Positions 1 to 5,393 are shown, counted from the stretch's first letter. The stretch is DNA of 7,340 nucleotides from Cocleimonas sp. (GCA_023145535.1 JAGLDQ010000152.1:1-7340); one strand, 5' to 3'. The notes: a model not told the origin generated them from the sequence alone. A program made the numbers and translations.

Positions 1-135
1 TTGGTCACTTATCTCTAATTTATCGATCATGACTTTGGTCAGTAGGGGATCATCATTCATCGATGCAAAGCTGAGGTTTGCAACTAATAATCCGAAAGAA
101 AACAAATAAATGCGGTGTGTTTTTAATAATTTCAT
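1..135 (-). CDS. copB: Copper resistance protein B (CopB), N-terminal part, cut by the left edge
   Basis: Only the first 45 codons lie in the window. The protein starts MKLLKTHRIYLF and has a hydrophobic signal peptide ending about residue 24 (LSFA). The mature start NDDPLLTKVMIDKLE is the conserved opening of the CopB/PcoB outer-membrane beta-barrel family, which works with CopA in periplasmic copper tolerance. The ATG at 135 has a clear Shine-Dalgarno (AGGAG, 6-nt spacing) that overlaps the copA stop codon, and only 9 nt separate the two genes, so copA and copB are surely one transcript. Many CopB proteins carry a Met/His-rich stretch between signal peptide and barrel. Here the DPLLTKVMID motif follows the signal peptide almost at once, so that stretch is missing. 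The C-terminal barrel is outside the window. Identification rests on one motif plus context. Confidence 0.88.
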   Translation of the reverse strand, partial: MKLLKTHRIYLFSFGLLVANLSFASMNDDPLLTKVMIDKLEISDQ

Positions 136-141
136 CAGAAT

Positions 142-146
142 CTCCT
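142..146 (-). promoter_or_regulatory. Ribosome binding site of copB overlapping the copA stop codon
   Basis: Minus-strand AGGAG lies 6 nt before the copB ATG at 135 and shares two bases with the copA TAG stop (145-147). This fixes the copB start and indicates translational coupling of copA and copB. Confidence 0.8.
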
Positions 147-2061
147 AAGACACAATAACTTTGCGGAACATGGCCGCCATGTGGTATAGCAAATGACAGT
201 GATATGCCCAGTTACCCAATGCATCGGCCGTGACTTGATAGGAAATTTTTGATCCTGGTTGTACAATCACGGTATGTTTACGCGGCATGTGATGGGGGTC
301 ACCTGTTTCTAATTCGCTCCATAAGCCATGTAAATGCATGGGGTGATTCATCATCGTGTCATTAACAAAGGTAATGCGTACCCGCTCGCCATATTTAAGG
401 CGGATGGGCTGTGCATCGGCGTATTTAATGCCGTCAATTGACCACATATAGCGGCTCATATTGCCCGTTAAATGCAGTTCAATTTCGCGTGTGGGTTGTC
501 GTTTATCTTTGGTGGGATGAAGATTGCGAAGGTCAGCATAGGTCAACACACGTCGCCCATTATTGCGTAGACCAACACCGGGATCATTAAGCCGATATTG
601 TGGGTCTACAGCGTGCATATCAACATGCGGCCCGTATTCTGATGCTGGATGCTTAATCTTACTCTTTGACATATCCATTTTGGAATGATCCATCGTTGAG
701 TGATCTACCTTTGGCGTGGGCATTTTCATCTTGGAATGATCCATCGTTGAATGATCTACCTTCGGCATGGGCATTTTCATCTTAGAATGATCCATTTTTG
801 AATGGTCTATTGGAGTCTCTGTACTAGCGGGTCCTTTTGCTCCTTCTATCCCCATCGCGCCATGATCCATTCCCTTCATCGAACCCATATTCATTCCCAT
901 ATCGGCATGGGTAAGTAGTGGCATGGGGTCCATTTTTGGTACTGAAGCAGTGAGCGACAGATCGGGCGTTAATGTTCCTCTCGCATAACCAGAACGGCCA
1001 ATAGATTGGGCAAAAAGGGTATACGCTTGCGCGGCGGGTTCGACAATCACATCATAACTTTCAGCGACACCAATACGGAACTCATCCACAGTAACTGGTT
1101 TTATAGCTTGTCCATCGGCGGCTACCACTGTCATTTTTAACGCTGGAATGCGTACATCAAAAAAGCTCATTGCAGAGCCATTAACAAAGCGCAGCAAGAC
1201 CTTTTCGCCGACTTTAAACAAGCCCTTCCACCCTTGAGAGGGTGTTACACCATTCATTAGGAACGTGTAGGTATAGCCTGTGACATCAGAAATATCACGT
1301 TGACTCATACGCATTTCATTCCACATCTTGCGCGTTTCCCATGTCTTGGCTACGCCATTGGCTTGAATCTCATTAATCAGGTCGCTTAGGGTACGTTCTT
1401 TAACGTTATAGTAATGGCTTAGTTTTTTAAGCTTGGCATAAATATGATTGGGATCTTCATCACTCCAGTCGGCGAGAAAGATCATATGTTCGCGATCATA
1501 GGAGTAACTTGATGGTGTTTTGGGGTCAATAATAATAGCGCCATGTGCGCCTGTTTGCTCCTGATAGCCAGAATGGCTGTGATACCAATAACTACCGCTT
1601 TGTTGCACTTTAAAACGATAAGTAAAGCTATGATTGGGCGCGATTCCCTTAAAGGTAAGCCCAGGAACACCGTCCATTTTATTTGGCAAAATAATCCCAT
1701 GCCAATGGATAGAGCTAGGAACGGATAATTGGTTAGTGACCCGTAGTGTTACGGTCTCCCCTTCTTTCCAGCGTAAGGTAGGCCCAGGAACACTGCCATT
1801 AATTGCGGTTGCAATACGAGGTCTACCCGTAAAATTAACGCGTTGCTCACTAATGGTTAAATCAAACGCTGTTCCACGTAATTCTTTTTTCTCACTAAAC
1901 GTTCTGCTAGGTCTTGAAGCAACCCGCGTATTGAGTGAGGCGGTGGAGGCGCATCCTGTTAATCCTAAGCTCGTGATGGCAGCACCACTCATAGCAAGCC
2001 CTGTAACAAAACGACGGCGTAAGGGGTTCATGGGAGGATGACGGTCTATTATTTCTTTCAT
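145..2061 (-). CDS. copA: Copper resistance multicopper oxidase CopA (Tat-exported)
   Basis: A 638-residue periplasmic multicopper oxidase of the CopA/PcoA family, which oxidises Cu(I) and binds copper. The start at 2061 is followed by a twin-arginine signal (PLRRRFVTG, about 14-21) and then LTGC (34-37), which fits a lipobox. The N-terminal cupredoxin domain carries HWHG (119-122) and YWYHSHSG (158-165). A middle cupredoxin domain spans about 265-375. A Met/His-rich insert (about 377-483) includes 17-residue repeats. The C-terminal domain has HPMHLHG (573-579) and HCHLLYHM (621-628). All eight His of the trinuclear centre appear present (119, 121, 161, 163, 576, 578, 621, 623), as do type-1 ligands H573, C622 and H627. 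The usual spacing to the axial Met is one residue short. An in-frame ATG at 2031 would still keep the Tat motif but has no ribosome site; the start at 2061 has only a weak AGGG. copB follows after 9 nt. Confidence 0.95.
   Translation of the reverse strand: MKEIIDRHPPMNPLRRRFVTGLAMSGAAITSLGLTGCASTASLNTRVASRPSRTFSEKKELRGTAFDLTISEQRVNFTGRPRIATAINGSVPGPTLRWKEGETVTLRVTNQLSVPSSIHWHGIILPNKMDGVPGLTFKGIAPNHSFTYRFKVQQSGSYWYHSHSGYQEQTGAHGAIIIDPKTPSSYSYDREHMIFLADWSDEDPNHIYAKLKKLSHYYNVKERTLSDLINEIQANGVAKTWETRKMWNEMRMSQRDISDVTGYTYTFLMNGVTPSQGWKGLFKVGEKVLLRFVNGSAMSFFDVRIPALKMTVVAADGQAIKPVTVDEFRIGVAESYDVIVEPAAQAYTLFAQSIGRSGYARGTLTPDLSLTASVPKMDPMPLLTHADMGMNMGSMKGMDHGAMGIEGAKGPASTETPIDHSKMDHSKMKMPMPKVDHSTMDHSKMKMPTPKVDHSTMDHSKMDMSKSKIKHPASEYGPHVDMHAVDPQYRLNDPGVGLRNNGRRVLTYADLRNLHPTKDKRQPTREIELHLTGNMSRYMWSIDGIKYADAQPIRLKYGERVRITFVNDTMMNHPMHLHGLWSELETGDPHHMPRKHTVIVQPGSKISYQVTADALGNWAYHCHLLYHMAAMFRKVIVS
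676..807 (-). repeat. 51-bp tandem repeats encoding the Met/His-rich copper-binding insert of CopA
   Basis: Two nearly identical 51-bp units (742-792 and 691-741), each encoding DHSKMKMPxPKVDHSTM, are flanked by partial DHSKM units (793-807 and 676-690). They form the core of a Met- and His-rich insert. MDHSKM-type motifs are known low-affinity copper ligands in CopA and CopB proteins. The units differ at only a few bases, which suggests recent in-frame expansion by slippage or recombination. Confidence 0.85.
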
Positions 2062-2080
2062 GGTTTATAAGCCCTATGAC

Positions 2081-2109
2081 AGTAAATCTTGAAATTGGCA
2101 AGATTTGCT
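2081..2109. promoter_or_regulatory. Inverted repeat in the leader upstream of copA
   Basis: The arms AGTAAATCTTG (2081-2091) and CAAGATTTGCT (2099-2109) are inverted repeats with one mismatch; the inner 8 bp are perfect around a 7-bp centre. The dyad ends 20 bp upstream of the copA ATG. It could be an operator or an RNA hairpin in the copA leader. It lacks a following T run on either strand, so a simple intrinsic terminator is unlikely. Function is inferred from position only. Confidence 0.5.
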
Positions 2110-2171
2110 TGGAATCAAACGGACAAGTCACGTAAACACTGTAGACAAGGAATAGAGATGAAGGGATGCAT

Positions 2172-2200
2172 TTTTTAACTAACGGGAGTTATCGAGTCAA
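2172..2200 (-). promoter_or_regulatory. Candidate promoter for copA
   Basis: On the minus strand TTGACT (2195-2200, 5/6 to the -35 consensus) is 17 bp from TAAAAA (2172-2177, 4/6 to the -10 consensus). Transcription would start near 2165 and give a leader of about 100 nt holding the dyad at 2081-2109. The 2062-2326 gap shows no convincing coding potential. The alternative is read-through from the CopL-like gene, with no separate promoter. Confidence 0.35.
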
Positions 2201-2326
2201 CATCTTAAGAACGAGCAATAAAAGTACTTGGATTTAATCGTACGCTTATGCGATTCCTACAACAAATCCCGCCATCTACAAAAAACACGTGAATTGGCAA
2301 AACGAGGTGATAGATTGAGGAGACAC

Positions 2327-2707
2327 TTAAACGAGAGGAGGGCGTAACTCAGGGGAGATTGAACGACTATGGAAAGGGATAAAGGCTATTTCGGGGTTAC
2401 TATTGCGAGGACTAAGGGGAAAGTTAAAAGAAAAATTAGCCATATGAGCAGGAGAAACGGTACAGGAAGTCGCGCATTTTTCCTTACAGAGATCACTGGA
2501 CATACCGTCCATATTGCACATATTCTGAGGTAGCATTTTTGCACAGTGTGAAACACGAATAGACGCATGAGTCACCGTGTTTATTTCGACAGAGTGCTTA
2601 CTTTCTTGACTCATTGCATCGTCTCCCCCAAAAGGGATCATCGCCGCTACGCCCATAGGGGCAAGCAATGTGTTTAATGCAAAAATAAGAATAAGTAAAC
2701 GCGTCAT
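2327..2707 (-). CDS. Small secreted Cys/His-rich protein, CopL-like, upstream of copA
   Basis: A 126-residue protein read from the ATG at 2707. It has a strong signal peptide (MTRLLILIFALNTLLAPMGVAA), then a short polar stretch with Met and His. Five cysteines follow (residues 55, 64, 74, 78, 82), several near Met or His (SHCAKM, NMCNMDGM), and the C-terminus ends SPELRPPLV. Signal peptide, Cys cluster and an LRPP-type tail match the layout of CopL-type proteins, which sit upstream of copA in Xanthomonas and relatives and bind or sense copper. I see no stronger homology, so the family is an inference. A longer reading from 2758 would add MFFVLASVTSLRLYNLI, but it lacks a ribosome site and makes a poorer signal peptide. 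No Shine-Dalgarno precedes 2707 either; a TATAAT box 6 bp upstream suggests leaderless translation. It probably belongs to the copper regulon, 265 bp ahead of copA. Confidence 0.7.
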   Translation of the reverse strand: MTRLLILIFALNTLLAPMGVAAMIPFGGDDAMSQESKHSVEINTVTHASIRVSHCAKMLPQNMCNMDGMSSDLCKEKCATSCTVSPAHMANFSFNFPLSPRNSNPEIAFIPFHSRSISPELRPPLV

Positions 2708-2713
2708 AATTAG

Positions 2714-2719
2714 ATTATA
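2714..2719 (-). promoter_or_regulatory. Perfect -10 box of the CopL-like gene, placed for a leaderless mRNA
   Basis: Minus-strand TATAAT is a perfect -10 hexamer. It is followed by CTAATT and then the ATG at 2707, so the expected transcription start falls on or next to the A of the start codon. No TTGACA-like -35 is seen at 16-18 bp (GCATCA/CATCAG there), which would fit an activator-dependent promoter. An imperfect dyad ACTTC-TTT-AAGGT lies just upstream but is too weak to name a regulator. Confidence 0.5.
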
Positions 2720-2779
2720 TAACCTTAAAGAAGTAACTGATGCTAGCACGAAAAACATTCAAAAGAGAGAAAAACATAA

Positions 2780-2913
2780 AAAGTATAGGCATCCTTCCTA
2801 TTTCAGTTGACACTTTATTCTCTTTTGTAGGGTCGGTTCCGCAAGCTACACCGAGCCTACGATTAACAAAAGTGTAAACTACGTTTAGCACAGATGAAGG
2901 ATGCCAAAGTATA
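2780..2913. mobile_element. MITE-like non-coding palindromic element with 8-bp target duplication
   Basis: The element spans 2788-2905 (118 bp). Its ends GGCATCCTTC (2788-2797) and GAAGGATGCC (2896-2905) are perfect 10-bp inverted repeats. Both sides carry the same 8-bp AAAGTATA (2780-2787 and 2906-2913), as expected of a target-site duplication. Inside, AGTTGACACTTT (2805-2816) pairs with AAAGTGTAAACT (2869-2880) with one mismatch. The core GTAGGGTCGGT (2827-2837) pairs with ACCGAGCCTAC (2850-2860) with one mismatch around a 12-nt loop. The whole unit is therefore one long imperfect hairpin without an open frame, typical of a miniature inverted-repeat element mobilised in trans. An 8-bp duplication and ends starting GG occur in some IS families (ISL3, for example), but the parent cannot be named. 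It may also act as a transcription stop for the operon at 2952-4849. Confidence 0.75.
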
Positions 2914-2951
2914 GGTGGTTTTTCGACGTTTTTCCTATCTTCAAATCATCA

Positions 2952-3569
2952 TCAGAAAGCCTTTTTCCAAGCAGGGTGTTGTTGAATTAATCGCAATGCA
3001 TCTTGCAACAACGTTTTACCAGGCGCTTTACGAAACCATGTTGACAAGCCTGATGGATGCGGTAAGGGGATAATATCAACGCTAATTTCACCCCGTTGTA
3101 CCGAATGCTGTTTGCCAACAACATTAACTAATAACTTAAACTCCAGATATTGTGCTATGGCGAGCTTGCCAATCGGGATAATTAATTGTGGCTGGATAAT
3201 TTGATACTCCTGTTGTAGCCAGCGTGAGCAGGTTTTAATTTCTTGCTTATTCGGTATTCTATCACCGCTACCTTTAAGGTTTTTCCCAGGAAAGCAGCGA
3301 CACACCGCTGCCATATAGACTTGCTGGCGATAATTTTTTTCATCTACACCTATCGATTCAAACCATTGAAACAAGGTTTTACCCGCCGTCCAACCAAAAG
3401 GGCGCTGTACTTTACCTTCATGAATGCCTGGTGCTTGTCCAACACTCATGACTGCCGATGTAGAGGGTTCACCAACGATTACTGGTGCAATCATATCAGG
3501 ACAGAGTGTGCATTGACTGAGCTGTTGTTGATGCTGAATCAATCTTTGTAATGAGGTCGTTTGAGACAT
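2952..3569 (-). CDS. Uracil-DNA glycosylase family protein (family 4/5-like, probable 4Fe-4S)
   Basis: A 205-residue cytosolic member of the uracil-DNA glycosylase superfamily, expected to excise uracil or related bases from DNA. From the ATG at 3569, CTLC (20-23) opens the protein. The active-site loop is VGQAPGIHEG (43-52), followed by RPFGWTAGKTLF (56-67), and the second catalytic motif is HPSG (171-174). Cys20, Cys23, Cys90 or Cys92, and Cys114 match the four-Cys iron-sulfur pattern of families 4 and 5. The segment VCRCFPGKN..GSGDRIP fits a subfamily usually annotated only as 'uracil-DNA glycosylase family protein'. GQAPG differs from the usual family-4 GEAPG, so substrate range is uncertain. 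A TTG at 3584 would add five residues and overlap the upstream gene. The ATG lies 2 nt after the upstream peptidase stop, so the two genes are probably translationally coupled. Confidence 0.85.
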   Translation of the reverse strand: MSQTTSLQRLIQHQQQLSQCTLCPDMIAPVIVGEPSTSAVMSVGQAPGIHEGKVQRPFGWTAGKTLFQWFESIGVDEKNYRQQVYMAAVCRCFPGKNLKGSGDRIPNKQEIKTCSRWLQQEYQIIQPQLIIPIGKLAIAQYLEFKLLVNVVGKQHSVQRGEISVDIIPLPHPSGLSTWFRKAPGKTLLQDALRLIQQHPAWKKAF

Positions 3570-3571
3570 CT

Positions 3572-4849
3572 TTAATGGATACAAGTCGATAGTTTCTTCT
3601 CACGATAGGTGGCTTCACCCGCTGTAATGGAAGACCTAACCTGCATACACCAATTAGACTGCGGTGCAAAAGCAGGACTCCAGCGATTGGCGGTATCGCC
3701 CAGATTAAAACCACAGCGATGTTGATTATTACGTTTTGTCTGATAGGTTGCTATGGAGGCATATAAATTACAATAAGCACGGTTAACACGTTGCCCCTTT
3801 AGCTTTTTAGAGTGTTGGATAAAACGGTCATAATTTTTCGTTGCCTTGCGACCTAAAGGCGAGTGGGTTGGCTGTTGTTTGGATCGTTGCTGCTTTCTTG
3901 CCACACAGGAGGCTAATTTAGTCTCTCGAAATTTAGCTTCTCTGGAGGTTGCGTGTGCACTGGCTTTCATGCACCAATTAGACTGCGGTGCAGCGGCTCT
4001 ATTCCACGGACTGCCATAACTGCCTACATTAAAACCACATTGATATTGCTGGCTACGAATGGTTTGATTTACGGCTAACGATGCGTATAAATTACAATAG
4101 TTTCTATTTACTCTTGCTCCTTTTAATGTTTCAGCTTGTTGCATAAAACGGTTATAGTGAGCGGTTGCACTGCGTCCTAAAGGGGATTGTATCGTTTTTC
4201 GATTGATTTTGTATCTTCCGTTGGGTTTGTATATTTTGCTATTGCAATTACTGCCCGCTTGTCGACACCCTATATTCCAGCCTTGCGTGACGGCATGAAC
4301 GCGTTTATTAGCATCAGGATGGGTAGAAAGCGCCACTTTTTGATGTACTTTGAGCACACGTATTAAGGCTTGCGTACTACTCAGTGATGCGCCCATATTC
4401 GCCAACACCTTGCCTGCAAATTGATCCGCTTGTAATTCGTACTGCCTTCTCAAGGCTAATTGTTTCATTTTAGGCAGTTTTTGTAGCGCGGGTAGTTTAT
4501 CGGTATGGCGGTATAAATGATGACCAATTTCATGCGCTAATACGGTTACTTTCCCCCAATGCATCTCACCTGATTGCTTTGCCAACTGGTACAAATAAGC
4601 GGCATCATAGGCAATAACACGTTTGTTTTTATAGATCATGGCAGCCGCATTGGATGAATTGGGCAAACGACATACATTATATTGTTGGCGTATATTGCCT
4701 ATTGTCAAAATACGATCAATCATATTTTCAATTAAAGGCTCTGCATTTTGCAGTTGCAATGTATTGCAGCTAAAACGTGAATCGGCAAATGTTGTATTGG
4801 ATGCACTTAGTAATAAAGTACCTAAGAGACAGTATTTTAGAGGGATCAT
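3572..4849 (-). CDS. Exported M48-family zinc metallopeptidase with two C-terminal four-Cys domains
   Basis: A 425-residue protein from the ATG at 4849. The signal peptide is MIPLKYCLLGTLLLSASNTTFA. The catalytic domain has AHEIGHHL (HExxH at 106-110, zinc ligands and catalytic Glu), a third ligand in ELQAD (138-142) and the M48 downstream motif STHPDANKRV (175-184). Two tandem 94-residue domains follow (about 222-315 and 330-423), each starting SPLGR and holding four Cys at identical spacing (252/271/293/315 and 360/379/401/423) in CNLYAS, CGFN, NWCM and a final Cys. These probably form disulfides and may bind a cell-wall or envelope target. Peptidase activity is well supported; the domain function is unknown. 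The longer start at 4903 adds 18 residues that spoil the signal peptide and lacks a ribosome site, whereas 4849 has a modest AGGT about 6 nt upstream. The glycosylase gene follows after 2 nt. Confidence 0.85.
   Translation of the reverse strand: MIPLKYCLLGTLLLSASNTTFADSRFSCNTLQLQNAEPLIENMIDRILTIGNIRQQYNVCRLPNSSNAAAMIYKNKRVIAYDAAYLYQLAKQSGEMHWGKVTVLAHEIGHHLYRHTDKLPALQKLPKMKQLALRRQYELQADQFAGKVLANMGASLSSTQALIRVLKVHQKVALSTHPDANKRVHAVTQGWNIGCRQAGSNCNSKIYKPNGRYKINRKTIQSPLGRSATAHYNRFMQQAETLKGARVNRNYCNLYASLAVNQTIRSQQYQCGFNVGSYGSPWNRAAAPQSNWCMKASAHATSREAKFRETKLASCVARKQQRSKQQPTHSPLGRKATKNYDRFIQHSKKLKGQRVNRAYCNLYASIATYQTKRNNQHRCGFNLGDTANRWSPAFAPQSNWCMQVRSSITAGEATYREKKLSTCIH
3581..3862 (-). repeat. Second copy of the 94-residue four-Cys domain repeat
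   Basis: Encodes SPLGRKATKNYDRF to the last Cys of the peptidase. It is 282 bp, the same length as the copy at 3905-4186, with all four Cys in register. Blocks of identical DNA remain, for example around the APQSNWCM codons, showing that the two domains arose by tandem duplication. Confidence 0.85.
3905..4186 (-). repeat. First copy of the 94-residue four-Cys domain repeat
   Basis: Encodes SPLGRSATAHYNRF through the Cys of KLASC. A 14-residue basic, Gln-rich linker (VARKQQRSKQQPTH) joins it to the second copy. It has four Cys with spacings 19, 22 and 22, identical to copy two. Confidence 0.85.
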
Positions 4850-4947
4850 GTGGAAACCTAATGAATTTATAGATGGGCAATGGGGAGTATAAATATAGTC
4901 CATTTTCTGTTTCTGTCCATAGATGATGATAAATAAATAGCTTGTAA

Positions 4948-5153
4948 GGTTTTCTTTTTAAAATATTAGCTAACAATAATCTCTCTCTGGAGAGTAGCGA
5001 TGCCCTCACCCAAAAAGAAGCGCTATTGATTATTGAAGGCCGCTTGAATACCGATTTTTCAGGCAACCTTCTAAAGATAAAGGGCAACGGATTGAGTATT
5101 ATATCGCCTATAAGAATGGTACAGCTTTTGATACCCAACATAAATTACTGTAG
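4948..5153 (+). pseudogene. Decayed gene fragment with a frameshift, unknown product
   Basis: Reading from 4948 gives a protein-like stretch including LESSDALTQKEALLIIEGR and LNTDF. At the run of five T (5055-5059) the protein-like sequence moves by one frame and continues as RQPSKDKGQRIEYYIAYKNG and TAFDTQHKLL to a TAG at 5151-5153. Restoring one T would join the halves. No start codon or ribosome site is visible and the upstream part is missing, so this looks like the 3' remnant of a lost gene. I do not recognise the family. The alternatives are chance open frames, or the unshifted 73-codon frame (5026-5247), whose later part does not look protein-like. Confidence 0.35.
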
Positions 5154-5246
5154 ATGGGTTGTTCTGTTAGGCAGAGGTGGATGGGGAATGATGGCTCGGG
5201 TGAAGCAAAAGAATTTAGCTGAAAGGATGAAAAAACGGCATTGTTA

Positions 5247-5288
5247 AAAAATAAAAATAAAAATAAAAATAAAAATAAAAATAAAAAT
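5247..5288 (+). repeat. Seven perfect AAAAAT hexamer repeats abutting a promoter
   Basis: Seven uninterrupted copies of AAAAAT run from 5247 to 5288, and the T of the last copy is the first base of the -35 box TTGACA (5288-5293). Perfect short tandem repeats at a promoter can change copy number by slippage. Here, gain or loss of 6 bp would change the A-tract (UP-like) sequence upstream of the -35, not the -35/-10 spacing. Confidence 0.9.
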
Positions 5289-5316
5289 TGACAATAATAT
5301 TAGCAAACTCTAAGAT
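5288..5316 (+). promoter_or_regulatory. Promoter of the di-heme oxidoreductase/imelysin operon
   Basis: A perfect -35 TTGACA (5288-5293) and -10 TAAGAT (5311-5316, 4/6) are separated by 17 bp, with an A-rich UP-like tract directly upstream. A small dyad CTAAG-ATGCGC-CTTAG (5310-5325) overlaps the -10. Transcription would start near 5323, about 70 nt before the ATG at 5394. Confidence 0.65.
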
Positions 5317-5333
5317 GCGCCTTAGTATTAAAC

Positions 5334-5352
5334 GAGAATAGTTATTAATAAC
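5334..5352. promoter_or_regulatory. Candidate operator dyad downstream of the promoter (possible Fur-type site)
   Basis: It contains the perfect 12-bp palindrome GTTATTAATAAC (5341-5352). The 19 bp from 5334 match the E. coli Fur box consensus at 12 of 19 positions by eye. The position just after the expected transcription start suits a repressor. AT-rich sequence produces such matches by chance, so the Fur assignment is tentative. Confidence 0.3.
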
Positions 5353-5393
5353 ATTCATCGTTGATGATATTCACTAAGCAAAGAGAATTGAAA

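Noticed and set aside
1482..2131. Several open frames of 60-135 codons on both strands inside and just upstream of copA
   Set aside because: They overlap the conserved copA frame, have no recognisable motifs or ribosome sites and read like shadow translations.
2236..2255. Short inverted repeat AATCG/CGATT in the copA upstream gap
   Set aside because: Five-bp arms around a 10-bp centre are expected by chance, and the position suggests no role.
2807..2835. TTGACA inside the palindromic element as an outward promoter
   Set aside because: No -10-like hexamer occurs at 16-18 bp downstream (GGGTCG there), so no promoter is supported.
3243..3551. A 102-codon plus-strand frame opposite the uracil-DNA glycosylase gene
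   Set aside because: It is antisense to a well-supported gene with conserved motifs and has no features of its own.
4870..4903. Upstream start of the M48 peptidase at 4903
   Set aside because: The extra 18 residues are not signal-like and lack a ribosome site; the ATG at 4849 begins a typical signal peptide.
4770..5141. A 123-codon minus-strand frame upstream of the peptidase
   Set aside because: It overlaps the peptidase signal-peptide region and the candidate pseudogene, with no start signals or family features; composition looks like chance.
5026..5247. A 73-codon plus-strand frame ending in the hexamer repeat
   Set aside because: Its first third is shared with the decayed gene fragment, but after the T run the protein-like sequence lies in another frame. 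It has no ribosome site.
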